Made by a program: the position numbers and the translations under genes. This document shows, piece by piece, positions 13,353 to 25,134 of a stretch of 64,000 bases of DNA (its first letter is position 1; each line of letters starts with the position of its first letter). The notes under the pieces were generated by a model. That model was not told the DNA's origin. It made no database searches and saw only the letters and a program-made list of their open reading frames with translations. The DNA is from Jacaranda mimosifolia (Eukaryota > Streptophyta > Magnoliopsida > Lamiales > Bignoniaceae): NCBI GenBank assembly GCA_018894105.1, contig CM032128.1, forward strand, positions 24,471,001 through 24,535,000. The letters run 5' to 3'.

Positions 13353-14487
13353 CTAGAGTGATGAATCCAAGCCTCCACTTACGGGCCATGCATGTGCACT
13401 AACAGTCACAATGGGATTGGTTACCACAGGCTCAACTGGGTCATATGTGCTATCGTCTGAAATTTGAACATATCCGACTCTGGAAATAGGTTTATATTTT
13501 TGGGAGGGCCGACAATCGCACATAGATATGATCATTGAGCTTTTACTTTGATCATGTAAGCCTTAGATGGTGGACATTTATGCAAAAATCAATAATAAAT
13601 TAGAACATCACAAAACTATATATAGCTATAAATTCATATTAAACCAAAATTAATTTAAATAATTGCCATCGTGATGTAGTTCCATATATTTGCGTCGGCT
13701 GCCATGAAATTATTTTCCTCAACATAGTTAATCGAGTCTAAAGAGATAAAAAACCCAAATACAGTATGTCTTTGCTGCAGATATTTGAATCGCATGCTCG
13801 CATCCTTGTAAGTGAAGTTGGCCTTAAACTTAATATTCATCGAGTGTAAGCACAACTGAATAACAGTGACATCAGATCGATTGAGAAATCTTCCATCCAA
13901 ATGAGCAAACTCCGCCAGTTGGGAGATGAATACCCTATCAAATTCCTCCACCCATGGAGGAGCGTAGAAGATTTGTTCTTGAGTTTGGGGATGGAGTGGA
14001 GCCATGTCACTTGGATGGCTGAATTTTTTGTTGGAGGTGTGTGTATAAGAGAAAACAAAGACTTAGTTAATATGTTTCCCTGCTCTCATATGTGTATATA
14101 TATACACTCAACATATGTATTCAAAATTTCACATACCCATTCATGATTGGAAGCGACATAAGCGGCAAACATCAAATTTTCTTTTTTTGACATAATAGCT
14201 TTAAAGAGTTCAAACAACAAAAAAAGTGAAGAAATAAGCCTGTAAAGGCACGTGTGACATCCTTGTGAATTCACTGCAAATTCCAAAAGGAAAAAAAAAA
14301 GAAAGCATAATGGGAATTTTGAAAAGTAAGCAAAAATTTGATGTAAAATTATTTGCATGGCCATGGAAGATTCTGTAGTGTGGTAGAAGGAACCACATGC
14401 TATGATGGAACTGGATGGTGTGGCATTAAGGGAGACTAGTTGCTGAAACATATTTTCAATAAGGTGAGAAATTGCCTCATCACTCAC
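13353..14487 (-). pseudogene. Second Harbinger-type Myb/SANT-like ORF, fragmentary
   Basis: The minus-strand frame 14005-13655 carries WVEEFDRVFISQLAEFAHLD, then FKANFTYKDASMRFKYLQQRH and NNFMAADANIWNYIT. This matches a second subtype of the plant Myb/SANT-like domain found in Harbinger and Myb/SANT gene families (family recall, not a search). Further minus-strand pieces follow at 13535-13353 (proline/valine-rich, ending SGGLDSSL) and lie upstream at 14487-14380 (SDEAISHLIENMFQQLVSL). It is broken by frame changes and probably lost introns. It could be an independent decayed host gene rather than part of a transposon, because no transposase accompanies it on this strand. Confidence 0.5.
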
Positions 14488-14784
14488 AAAGGTAATTGTT
14501 TATACTTATTTCCAACCTTCACTAAAATGACTTTTACAATTGTTTGTGGCTGCCAACTTGCTCCACCATGGAATTATCTTGTTTAATATACACAAGTATT
14601 CTTGCATACAAACTATATATTTTAAGAGCACCTTTCATGCGAATTTTTTGTACACGAAATAATGGAGCACGTCATAATACAAAAAATTGGTCAAATATTA
14701 GACATGCTAACCTTTTAAATAATGCATTAGAAACATAAAGTGCAAAGTTGCAAATGGATGTTTATGGAATACAGAAGTAGATAA

Positions 14785-15262
14785 TCAATTACAAAAAACA
14801 GCTGCTTGTATGGACAAACTACATACAAACTCACTTACAGCATTACAAATTATTCTTAAACAATGCAAACTAATGTAATTAGAACACAAGCTTTCTAATA
14901 GCCAAACCCATTGACATCTCAACAAACGCGACAATGACAATAAGCCTACAACCAATACAACCAACAAACTCCTATTGTCCAGGGAGTTGGTAGCCTTATA
15001 AGCTGATGAATAATGAAATGAACCAATCAAACTGAAAGTACCGATCGGGGGGTTTGTATGAACCATGTATAGCTGAAGAGGGTTGTGAGGTTATCCCCTG
15101 ATACACATCCCACCACATGAAGTGCCCAATGTGATTAGCTTCCTTTGGACTCTTGTAGAACCATCTCTCTGGATTATGAGCAGTATGCGATTGATGCAGC
15201 ACTATTATACCCCCACCACATGGGCACTGCGGCAAAGACTTGAGTTCCATTGCACCCTGCAA
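14785..15262 (-). pseudogene. GRF-type zinc-finger protein fragment with C-terminal membrane segment
   Basis: The minus-strand frame from 15262 reads LPQCPCGGGIIVLHQSHTAH, then NPERWFYKSP and HFMWWDVY. This is the spacing of a GRF zinc finger (CxCG, a central W/R-F-Y-K, and F-x-W near the end), a small zinc-binding module common in short plant proteins. The third and fourth ligands expected in that family appear as Ser and His here. In the overlapping frame 15066-14785 the sequence NRSLLVVLVVGLLSLSRLL looks like the hydrophobic tail often present in these proteins, so a frameshift near 15020-15060 separates finger from tail. Small GRF proteins are common in plant genomes and in TE surroundings. 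This copy looks inactive. Confidence 0.45.
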
Positions 15263-15480
15263 AAAAACACGTAGTATGGCAAATAACTCAATTGACAGCC
15301 AAAGTTACAGATCAAAACATTAAAGAACAATATACCATGTTGTTTGCGAAGAATACCATTCAACCTTAGATGTTTAAACGAATAACCCACACACAAACTA
15401 AAATAATGTTGTGGCAAAAATCTGGGTGTATGAATGGTGTTGAAACTGCACAATTGTTTGATATTACAATTAGCCCACAC

Positions 15481-16308
15481 AAATTCTCCACATTAATATA
15501 TTATCGTGTGGATAGGCGCAGTGTCATGTATCTACAAATATGCCCCAAATGAGCAATAAGATATTAGTTATTTTTTCAAATAGATTCAAGTTCAAAATAG
15601 CATTTATACAAATGATTTGCATATATGTATCTCCTAACCATATGAAGCAACAAAATCCAAACTGTCCACATAGCAATGTTCTGAAAAATTCAAGTCAATT
15701 CAATGGCAATGGTAGAATTATAAAACTCAGGGAATTGATTAGGCTAGTATTGAATCTATAAGCATCAAAATTGCATACAGTAGGGTTGTAGGTTGTAGGG
15801 CACACCAGATACTCATCACTGAAACAACTACCTCAGGCCGAAGTCTCCAAAATGTGGTAACTTATCTAAATTAGTTGATGATTTTTGTAAATTAAGCACG
15901 ACTTAATTATCAACACAAAAGAAGATGTCCTAACATGCATTCAATTGAAAGAACACACACAAAGAAATACAAAATACCTACTAATGAAGAAGCAGAGTGC
16001 AAGGTATTCAATCGAACTTACCAAACTACTATATGCGATTCAATTGAATTCACTACACGTAAAATTGCTAAATTTGCAGAAAATAACTATTTAACCTAAA
16101 AGAGGTGCTTAAAAAAAAAAAGAAAATTCATTGTATCAGCAACATGTTAACACAAACCTGAAGCTGGGATGTCAACACACCTTTAAACCGGAATCGCTTC
16201 TAAAACTCAACATAATATTGAAGCCTACCACTTAGATGGGGAACAAGAAATGATGACATAAATAACTAAAAAGTTGGAAATAAAAAATCGTAAGTCAAAA
16301 AGAAAAAT
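15481..16308. other. Intergenic, no feature recognised
   Basis: AT-rich sequence with only short frames of no recognisable composition. It ends at the left border of LTR-type insertion B. Confidence 0.4.
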
Positions 16309-18782
16309 TGTGGCGCCCCACCCAGGGTAATCCCTAAGTTGAAGTGCCACCAATTCATACTTAAACCAAAGTATAAGAGATAACCGAAAAGCCCAAAACA
16401 TACCAAGTCTCAAAAGATCGCAGCATAATTCTAAACCTAATAGAACACCACAAGAGTGCAATATATACATGTTAAAAGTCTTTTAGTTAACATTTAGACA
16501 TAACAATCATTCTCAAACCTGAAAGCTATGATTAGGTGCATTCTATTTATTCATACATAACACTTAATCTATTACAAAATGATGTCCTTGGGGCAAACCT
16601 TAAGCCCATAGTCTTCTTTCATACCTTCCTGGGAAGAGAATAAAGGATAACAAAAAGGGGTAAGTCCTAAAGACTTAGTGAGGGGGAAATATGACAATCA
16701 GTTAAAGAAAAACTGTAAAGGAGTAGCAATTCAACATATTTATCATCAACAAGATTTTAAAATTAGAAACAAGCTTATATTAGAACATAAATGCTATCAA
16801 ATTTAGCAAACGAAAACATCTCCGTCCTTATTACTCCTTGAATAGAGTACAAACAGAATCAAACAACAGCCCAAAGTATAACATTCATAACAAATTTTCC
16901 TTATTCCTCTATTAACCCAAGCATAACAGCTCGCTATGATCCATTATCCCAAGCATTCTGCTCTGTGCCACGGCACTCGGCCCGGTCCATTATCCTGATA
17001 TCTTGATACAATCAATAAACAATTGGCGATGAGACTTAACAAACGATATGCATAACGATTCAATTAAGAGTGAGAAATGCAATTTTGTTCAATAAATAAT
17101 TGTCGACAAGGCCATACAAATGATATGCCGAACAATTCAATTAGGCGTGCAAAAATAGTTTGATCAGCAAGACCCGAAGTTAACACAATAAAGGGAAAGT
17201 CAGCAAGGCTGTAGGACATAGGGGACAAATAACAGATAGGATAATAAGAGTTTTGGGCATGAAAACAAGTACGATCAATTTTCAACAAATAAACATAAGG
17301 AATTCAAACAATTAAGGAACATTCACCTCTCAGAAAAAAGTTAGGCTTAACCCTCACCTTGATTGCCATAGAGATGCTATCCTTGCCTAATGTCCTATGA
17401 ACCTCGGCTCCTCATCACCTAATCTAAAAACTGAACTTATGGTCAAAACACTCGTTTTGACCTTTTAAACAATAATTAAGCCATTAATGCTAAGATATGT
17501 ATGAAAGTCATATTTGCTTTGATTGATAAACCTTTCCTAAATCAATAGTTCCTAACTTAGCAATTCAGATTCCAATAACATTTGGTCCTTACAATGTTAC
17601 ACAAAGCTAAATATAAAATTACAGCGAACAATTTAATTAACGAGAATTCAATCTTTATTAATTCGGTACCATATGTCATTATATATAAAATTAGGGTTTA
17701 ATCCCTTACTTAACTATGTTAATCAAGGTTTATATATATATATATATTACAAATTCGGGTCCATTAAGCACTATACATATACCTATGCATTTCATAGATC
17801 GATTCTAGTCATATTTCTTCTATATCATATTATTACACAAGATTTGGCAAAGAACAAGAACAATACAAGGTATTTTGCAATAACCCCAACTCTATCAATT
17901 ACCAAAAAACTTATTATCGGAACTCAATCCCCACAAATCAACACCACACGTGTGACCACCGTGACAAGGCAAAAATTCTGTCTTAGAGCCACCGCCGTGC
18001 CGTTGCTGTTATGTGCCCTCGCCGAAGTTGCTCACTACCACCATTGCCGTTAGACGCATCTCAACACCACTAATCAGTTGCCCTAGTCAATTTTGAACTT
18101 TGCCGTCAATTTACCGTCCAAACTGCTTCAAAATCAAATTGGGACTCTCTTCCACCACCGTGTCCAATTCTCCTCTGTCGTTAGCCCATTCGTGAAATTG
18201 AAGTCATCGGTATGCTCCTTAAGTTAAACCTATTACAACCCGCCACTCAATCTCAAGCTTCCGCCATTGGTGACCCCGTGCCTGCCACCTTCGCCGTTAC
18301 CATATTTCCTCACTCAAATTCCAGTCGCCCCATCGGTTGTTTTCGAGAGATGTTGGTATCAATGAATTCCTTGAGCTGAGAGGAATAAAATGGTATAGTT
18401 ATCTTCGAGTTTTGCCGGTGTTAGAGAGGAAGTGGCCAAAGAGGGAAATGGGGTTGAATGCGAGAAATTTGAAGAATTGGGAGGTGGAATTTACTATTTA
18501 AAGGACTATTTTCTAAAATTACAAATTGACCCCCAATATTTTATCTCAATTTTTAATTAGACACCCAAAAGTTTCAATCGACTTCCAATTTACCCCTCAA
18601 TTTATTAGTGCCTCGAATTGGCCTGATTGACCTAAAATATTCATAAATTGATCCCCAAAACTTTTATAATTCGAACAATTATATCTTTCCCTATTTACGT
18701 CTTGACCCCCGAACTTTTTTTATATATAGACAATAATAATGAAATGAAATTTCACCAATTATATAATTTTAGGGGTGTTACA
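16309..18782 (-). mobile_element. LTR-type insertion B (solo LTR or non-autonomous unit, 2.5 kb)
   Basis: The plus strand reads TGTGGCGCCCC at 16309 and GGGGTGTTACA ending at 18782, so the minus strand starts TGTAACACCCC. The flanks AAAAT (16304-16308) and AAAAC (18783-18787) agree at 4 of 5 bases. It shares with insertion A the phrase GACTTAGTGAG (near 16674), the GCTGAGAGGAATAAA block (near 18377) and the TTGACCCCC tail (near 18530). It also shares CAAGCATTCTGCT, GGCACTCGGCCC and TCGACAAGGCCATAC (16930-17120) with the leader of the gag-only element at 36213-39587. No protein domain was found. The shared pieces place A, B and the TR-GAG element in one lineage. Confidence 0.6.
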
Positions 18783-19634
18783 AAAACTATGGCATGACTT
18801 ATTCTAAAATACCTCCGTTCACGATTAGGATTGGTGTCAGAAGTTCAAAATATACTTGATTAAGCTTATCTAGATTTACAACAGATGACCGACGGCCGCT
18901 TGGGTGTTTTTCTTCGCAGACTGATTTGGGTTTGCAGAGGTTCCAGAAAAATGCAATTTTGGGGCTCTTTTATTCTACGCAGTTAATGGAGCGCAGATAA
19001 AAAGGTGGAAAGAAATATGTTGACTGAGGGCATTAAAATCAGTTTAAAAATAGAAGACAACATCAAACACAAATATTGAGATTAGGCGAGATTGGTTTGG
19101 TGGAAAATCATCAAGTGCAATCTCACATATCAAACGGAGGAATAAAATTATAATTCACCCTATATAAACCACTATTGTAATTACAACTATTAACTAACTA
19201 CCAAATCAAACGTGGCCTACAGGCATGGCATTGCATGAAATATTTCTAATGAAGTATAAACTGATATCGTCTATTTGATCTGAATAATATTTTTCAACAA
19301 AATCTATTTAAAAGAGACAATATGGTTAAATTTGAACGTAGACGGCGCCGCGTATTTGTTCAGTCAAATTTTGAGAGAAGTTATTCACCCCAAAAAGGAA
19401 AACTGTTTCCTCCCTAGTCCTCATCTCCTTTGGCGACAACTCCTCCACTACCAATTTTCAAATATACCCCCGTCTCTTTTTTCTGTTTTAATTCCTTCTT
19501 TTTTTTTTTTTTTTGGAATAATAGTTTCAATTCATCATCTCTCTGAGAACCCTAAACTCTCAGATTAATAGCGAATCAAAATTCCATCTTTATTGAATTC
19601 CTGTCATCCAATTCCCAATTCAAAATCCTCAATT
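18783..19634 (+). promoter_or_regulatory. Upstream region and probable 5' UTR of the OSCA gene
   Basis: This is the only space available for promoter and leader of the downstream channel gene. A TATA-like TATTTAAAA lies near 19303. A C/T-rich stretch at 19400-19510, ending in a T run of 15, resembles a plant 5' leader. The segment at 19180-19216 (ACCAAATCAAACGTGG) resembles a Harbinger terminus, but no partner end was identified. The promoter assignment is inference. Confidence 0.3.
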
Positions 19635-22166
19635 ATGAAAGTCCGATTCAAAAACCCCAAATTTCCTTTTCTTATCATCCCTATGGACCCTCCGTTATCA
19701 CCACCCTCTATCGCGAACGCCACTGTCTTCCCGCCGCCCCCCTCCGCCGGCGGAGATGGAGATGTAACCTTCGAAGACGCGTGGTACGGCAACATCCAGT
19801 ATCTTCTCAATATCTCCGCTATCGGAGCGCTGACCTGCCTGCTAATCTTCGTCTTCGTGAAGCTTCGGAGCGATCACCGCCGCGTGCCGGGGCCCACCGC
19901 CATCGCCTCCAAGCTTCTCGCTGTTTGGCACGCCACCAGCCGCGAGATTTCGCATCACTGTGGTGCTGATGCCGCCCAATTTCTCCTCATCGAAGGCGGC
20001 AGCTCTGCTATTCTTCTCTTTCTTGCCGCCTTGGTTGTTATTGTTATGCTCCCCGTTAATATTTATGCGGGTAATGCGCCGATTTCCGATGAATTTTCCA
20101 AGACAACGATAAATCATATTGTTAAAGGTTCGCCTTTGCTCTGGGTGCACTTCATTTTCGTTGTTGTGGTTGTTTTTATGGTGCATTATGGCATAAATGA
20201 GATTGAAAGAAGGTTAAGAATAACCAGGTTTCGAGATGGGAATGGGAATCCTAGTGAGCCAAGTGCAAATTCGAGTGCCATTTTCACCATCATGGTTCAT
20301 GGGGTTCCTAAAACTTTAGGGTTTGATAAGACTCCGTTGGTTGAGTATTTTCAGCATAGGTATCCGGGTAAGATTTATAGAGTGGTTGTGCCAATGGATT
20401 TGTGTGCATTAGATGATTTAGCTACGGAGTTGGTGAAGGTGAGGGAGAATATTACCAAGTTGGTGGGAAAAATTGAATTGAGGGGAATGGCAGATGAGGG
20501 TGACTATGTTGAGGATGCAGGAGAAGACAGGGGTTGTTGGGATAGGTTGCAGTTTCTTTGGAGGAAAGCGAAGGATTTGTGGAACAGGGCTGTGCATGAG
20601 TTGGGTTTTTCAGATGAGGAGAGACTGAGGAAGTTGCAAGAGTTGAGAGCTGATCTGGAGATGGAGATGGCAGCTTACAAAGAAGGACGAGCAAGGGGTG
20701 CTGGAGTTGCTTTTGTGGTGTTTAAGGATGTTTACACTGCAAATAAGGCAGTTCAGGATTTCCAAAACGAGAAGAGGCGGCGGATTGGGAGGTTCTTCTC
20801 TTTGATGGAGTTGCAACTGCAAAGAAACCAATGGAAAGTGGAGAGAGCTCCATTAGCCAGTGACATATATTGGAATCATTTGGGATCATCGAAGTTCTCC
20901 TTGAAATTGCGGAGAATTTTTGTCAACACTTGTCTTCTGTTGATGCTTTTGTTCTTCAGTTCTCCGCTTGCTATCATAAGTGCCATCAAGAGTGCGGCTA
21001 GGATTATCAATGCCGAAGCAATAGATAATGCTCAGATGTGGTTGACGTGGTTGCAAAGCTCGAGCTGGGTTGTAACTATAATATTTCAGTTTCTGCCTAA
21101 TGTTATTATTTTCGTGAGCATGTATATAGTGATACCATCAGCTCTTTCATACCTTTCAAAGTTTGAACGGCATCTTACAGTGTCTCGGGAGCAAAGAGCT
21201 GCATTGTTGAAGATGGTTTGCTTTTTTCTGGTTAACCTCATTCTCTTGAGGGCTCTGGTTGAGTCATCATTAGAAAATGCAATTTTAAAGATGAGCAGGT
21301 GTTATTTGGATGGTGAAGATTGCAAACGAATTGAACAATATCTGAGTGCTTCTTTCTTATCAAGATCATGCTTGTCCTCTCTTGCGTTTCTCATTACAAG
21401 CACTTTCTTGGGAATATCTTATGACCTACTGACTCCAATACCGTGGATTAAAAACAAGCTGCAGAAGTTTCGAAAGAATGACATGCTCCAGCTGGTACCA
21501 GAACGGAGTGAGGATTATCCCCTACAACATCATGACATAGACAGCCTGCAGAGACCCCTGGTATCTGAAAGGATATCTGAGGTTATGGTTGGCAATAATG
21601 CGTTTGTAAATGGATCCTCTTCAACTGCAATAGATTTTCCTGGGCATGATCTGTCTGAGTATCCTCCTGTCAGCAGCCGAACATCACCAGTGCCCAAACA
21701 GACATTTGATTTTGCACAATATTATGCATTCAATCTCACGATATTTGCCCTAACGCTAATATATTCTTCATTCTCTCCGCTTGTGGTTCCAGTTGGTGCA
21801 ATTTATTTTGGGTACAGATATGTTGTTGATAAATACAACTTCCTATTTGTGTATAGAGTTCGAGGATTTCCTGCTGGCAATGATGGGAGGTTGATGGATA
21901 CTGTACTGTGTATCATGAGGTTTTGCGTTGACTTGTTCCTTGTTTCAATGCTATTGTTCTTTTCAGTACATGGTGACTCTACAAAGCTTCAAGCCATATT
22001 CACTCTTGGGTTGTTGGTAATGTATAAACTTTTGCCTTCAGATCAAGATGGCTTTCAGCCTGCTTTATTGCAAGGGATACAGAGTGTTGAAAATGTAATC
22101 AATGGATCCCTAGACTATGAGGTTTACTCACGCCCCACGTTTGAATGGGATAATTGTAATTCATGA
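19635..22166 (+). CDS. OSCA4.1: OSCA/CSC1-like hyperosmolality-gated ion channel (At4g35870 / OSCA4.1 type)
   Basis: OSCA/TMEM63 proteins are dimeric mechanosensitive, calcium-permeable cation channels. The order here is RSN1_TM (first membrane helix with [19 protein letters not shown], then [19 protein letters not shown] and [16 protein letters not shown]), a cytosolic PHM7-type loop of about 200 residues ([48 protein letters not shown]) and an RSN1_7TM pore region (for example [40 protein letters not shown]). The arrangement and length fit the intronless At4g35870 type (about 820 residues, family recall). The first in-frame ATG is 19635 (843 residues). A second at 19683 (827 residues, MDPPLSPPS) fits the family length better and may be the true start. 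A stretch near 21540-21720 is a polar intracellular linker. No break is seen, so this is probably a working single-exon gene. Confidence 0.93.
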   Translation: MKVRFKNPKFPFLIIPMDPPLSPPSIANATVFPPPPSAGGDGDVTFEDAWYGNIQYLLNISAIGALTCLLIFVFVKLRSDHRRVPGPTAIASKLLAVWHATSREISHHCGADAAQFLLIEGGSSAILLFLAALVVIVMLPVNIYAGNAPISDEFSKTTINHIVKGSPLLWVHFIFVVVVVFMVHYGINEIERRLRITRFRDGNGNPSEPSANSSAIFTIMVHGVPKTLGFDKTPLVEYFQHRYPGKIYRVVVPMDLCALDDLATELVKVRENITKLVGKIELRGMADEGDYVEDAGEDRGCWDRLQFLWRKAKDLWNRAVHELGFSDEERLRKLQELRADLEMEMAAYKEGRARGAGVAFVVFKDVYTANKAVQDFQNEKRRRIGRFFSLMELQLQRNQWKVERAPLASDIYWNHLGSSKFSLKLRRIFVNTCLLLMLLFFSSPLAIISAIKSAARIINAEAIDNAQMWLTWLQSSSWVVTIIFQFLPNVIIFVSMYIVIPSALSYLSKFERHLTVSREQRAALLKMVCFFLVNLILLRALVESSLENAILKMSRCYLDGEDCKRIEQYLSASFLSRSCLSSLAFLITSTFLGISYDLLTPIPWIKNKLQKFRKNDMLQLVPERSEDYPLQHHDIDSLQRPLVSERISEVMVGNNAFVNGSSSTAIDFPGHDLSEYPPVSSRTSPVPKQTFDFAQYYAFNLTIFALTLIYSSFSPLVVPVGAIYFGYRYVVDKYNFLFVYRVRGFPAGNDGRLMDTVLCIMRFCVDLFLVSMLLFFSVHGDSTKLQAIFTLGLLVMYKLLPSDQDGFQPALLQGIQSVENVINGSLDYEVYSRPTFEWDNCNS

Positions 22167-23083
22167 TCCCCGTATTTTAGCAGTAGAAAGAAATCATTTG
22201 TTTCTTTGGCTTCAAAAGGTATCCCTGTGTCAATCCACTATCAAATTTTTTGATGGAAGCACTTTCAGTTTTGGGCCACAGGGCATGCCTGCAGATTCTA
22301 AGGCTCATATACAGAACAGAACAGTCTGCTCAACAACCCACTGATGAGATGGTAAAATGTATCCCTCTGGAGTTATTTTGTTCTTTTCGGCAAGTTGAAT
22401 GTTGTCAAGCTTTTTCAGGAATGTGAATACAATTACAATCAGGAGTTTTTATGGGAAGGATATATATGTAATACCCACATTGTCATGGTTTTTATATTTC
22501 AAGTTTCAATCAAGAATAAGCTGGCAATCGTAATGTATATACTCTTTCTAAAGTACTGAACAGGAGATCAAATAGGCAGTACAGTTCCTCTCCGGCCAAC
22601 TAACTCTTCGGAGGTGGCATGGACCTCGTCGTGTGATTTTTAGCTGGTGGAGAAAAGGATTAATCTATCTATCTATCTATACTACATAAAAGTATGAATG
22701 TGAGTTGTGATTTCTTTTTATGATTAATATATTCCTATCTAATTTGTATGATAAAATATAAGCAAAATGGTTATAAGGTAATTTGCATAAGGTATTCAAT
22801 AGGCATACCTGATGATACTCATTTAATTAAACATTAAGAGAAAAAAATAATAGATATATGACCATGAATGTGTTTTAAAAATAATTCATGTTCTATATAC
22901 ATGTATATATATATATATATATCATAGTAAATGATATGTAACAAGATATGATGGAATTGTATCACATATTAATCATCTTGCATGCATGAAAAAACTGGAA
23001 AATATTTGTAAAATATTAATAAGTTATGTATAATTATTAAATTATATTTTAAAACTTATTGTTTCAATTAAAATTCTAATTTT
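22167..23083. other. 3' flank of the OSCA gene and AT-rich spacer
   Basis: The first roughly 450 bases probably hold the 3' UTR. A CTAT microsatellite (about 22663-22680) and a TA run (about 22902-22922) follow. No coding frame is credible. Confidence 0.4.
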
Positions 23084-24620
23084 TAGGTGCACAAACTTTC
23101 AGCGGAAAATGCATATAACCCTCCTGTGAAATTCGAAACTACTAAAAAAATCATGTGAAAAAAATGCAGTCTAATTAGTACTTTGTGTTTCTCTAAAATT
23201 GCCACAAAACTGTTTGATGGGGAACACTCGCCTAGAATGCGACTAGGAGATGAAAATTTGCATATAAATTGTCGAAAATTCCCTTTAGGGGTTTAACAAG
23301 CCCTTTTCAAACAGAAATTTCTATATTTTTCCTTTCCTTTTTTAAAAGTTTTTCTTTATTGTCCAATTAGACTACATTCAACTCCAACCTTTTGCACTCC
23401 CACCGTGCCTCCAGTGGTGCCACCACCTTTGCTGGTGACTATGGTGGTTATCATGTCGGGCAGATTCCAGATTCACGTCGGGCGCTGGAGAAATACAACC
23501 GCAAAGACTAGATTCACAGTGGTAAGTGGTCAATACAAATACAACCGTGAATTTTAGATTCATGTTGGGCGTTGAAGAAGAAGAGAATTGATTGTCGGAT
23601 TGGTCATAGGCATAGTGGTGATCGGCTGGTGTAGGGTTTCCGGTGGTGTTGGTAGTTGTCGAGGTAGGTGTATTCGAGAGCAGGTGGTGTTGGTAGTCAT
23701 AAAGATTGTAGTGTTTGGAAGAAAAAGAAGAAGAGAAATCTTCTTCATCCATGAAAAAATTGAAGCATTCTTCGTCTTTTTGGTGAGAAAAATTCAATCT
23801 CTTGTTGCAACTCCTCCTACTGTAGCCTTGAATGAACGAAAAAAACACCAACACAAGCTCTTGTTGAGACCAATAGCAAAGCTTTGATCTCCAAAGAAGA
23901 GGTGGTAATGTACATTGAATATGTGCCTCCACCACCAACAACTGAAAGTGCTCAACCTCCTCTACAAGACACCGTCGTGGAAGAAGCAGGTTGGTTAACA
24001 AAAGTATTTGACAAAAGCAAGGCCTCGAAAAACACGTGCTGCTGCATCAAATCGGTGAGAATTGTTATTCAAGATGTATTTATGAAGTGGGTTTGTGGAA
24101 TCCTGATGCTAATGTACATTCGTTATTTTTAATTTTCTATAGTTGCGTTTCTAACAAATAACAATCCAATTTCAATGTCCTTGATTCTTCTTAGGAAACA
24201 AACCAATGTGATTTTTCTTCTGCTATGCTAAAAAAAAAAAAAGAAAAAAAAAATTCAATTTGTGATTTGCCATGGGTGAAACTTTTTCTTTTTTTCGTGA
24301 GAGTGAAAGAGAGGTTTTGGATTTTCATGATTGTGTGTGTTTGTGTTGTGTGTGTGTGTGTTTCCTCTCAGTATGCCAAATATATGAAGAAGCAAGGAGG
24401 AAAAATTATACAACAATACCCGATCAACACTCAAAAGGGAATTTTTTATCATTACTTTTTTGACCCAAAAAATGCATATGGGGCGAGTGAGGCAATTTCG
24501 AAGAAATACGAGGTACTAATCAGATTCCGTTTTTAATTTTCAAAGGGGATTTTGTAGTAATTTCAAATTTTATAGGAGGATAATGCGTATTTAGCCCTAA
24601 ACTTTCACTTCAAGTGCCTA
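23084..24620. mobile_element. Probable Mutator-like element with captured exons (Pack-MULE type)
   Basis: The left edge (about 23084-23165: AGGTGCAC, AACTTTCAGCGG, CCTCCTGTGAAATT, AACTACTAAAAAA) can be aligned to the reverse complement of the right edge (about 24535-24620: GGCACTTGAAGTGAAAGTTT, CCTCCTATAAAATTTGAAA, TTACTACAAAATCC). This gives long, diverged terminal inverted repeats like those of Mutator-like elements. Between them lies a two-exon coding fragment and no transposase. I could not find a clear 9-bp target duplication, so the exact ends are uncertain by about 10-20 bases. Confidence 0.45.
23835..24514 (+). CDS. Two-exon gene fragment of unknown function inside the probable Pack-MULE
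   Basis: The first exon frame (about 23835-24053) runs TPTQALVETNSKALISKEEV, then EYVPPPPTTESAQPPLQ, AGWLTKVFDKSKASKNT and CCCIKS. It meets a good donor, G/GTGAGA at 24054. The second exon begins after CTCTCAG near 24370 and reads YAKYMKKQGGKIIQQYPI, IFYHYFFDPKNAYGASEA and ISKKYE, ending at a donor-like GTACTA near 24512. The two exons join in phase, which argues for a real spliced gene fragment rather than chance. I do not recognise the family. An in-frame stop just upstream (near 23831) and no visible start or end exons suggest an incomplete, captured copy. The long open frame on the opposite strand (24001-23378) is probably a shadow. Confidence 0.4.
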
Positions 24621-25134
24621 TTATACTTTATGCCTATATATTGCTCAGCTGAGCTTTAAGCTGAATGAGGATACAAACTCTACAGGCTGAGCTAGGTTGG
24701 AATGCTGAGCTCGGAAGCATGACCAAAAAGTAACTTGGATCTATAAAAAGAGAGAAATTTTAGCAGTAAGATTATTGCCGATGATCACGTTAAGACTTGT
24801 CTTGACATGGGAAGCTGAGAGGGCCAGTAAGAGGACTATGGGACGCAGTTCACGAGCCAGAGTACGTAATGTCTCAAATTAATATGGTAATATAGCAAAA
24901 TATCTTATAAATATCACCAAAAGGGGAAAATACAATGCCAACAATATATTTTCTGTATATTCGTTCTCAATATCTTTTCTCGATTTCATTGCTAATTTAA
25001 TCAGAAGAGGATTTTTGTTTAAAAAATCCCATCATATGTGGTTGTAGGAATTTGGCTTTGAAGGTGGAAGCAAGAAATAGGGGTTTGAAAATATCAAAAC
25101 TGGCCAAAAATCAATTATTGCACTAAACAAGTGC
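24621..25134. other. Intergenic, no feature recognised
   Basis: This stretch contains repeated GCTGAGCT-like words near 24640-24715. No ORF is of interest. Confidence 0.3.

Noticed and set aside
19180..19222. ACCAAATCAAACGTGGCC as a Harbinger terminal repeat
   Set aside because: Similar in style to Harbinger ends, but no partner terminus or TWA duplication was found in the window.
19604..20831. Several minus- and alternate-frame ORFs across the OSCA gene
   Set aside because: Shadows of the intact 843-codon frame; no family resemblance.
23378..24001. Long minus-strand open frame (207 codons) with Ser/Thr/His-rich composition
   Set aside because: It is antisense to two plus-strand exons with good splice sites, begins at a non-ATG codon or arbitrary position, and its composition (runs of T, H, W) looks like the reverse reading of a GT/CA-rich sequence.
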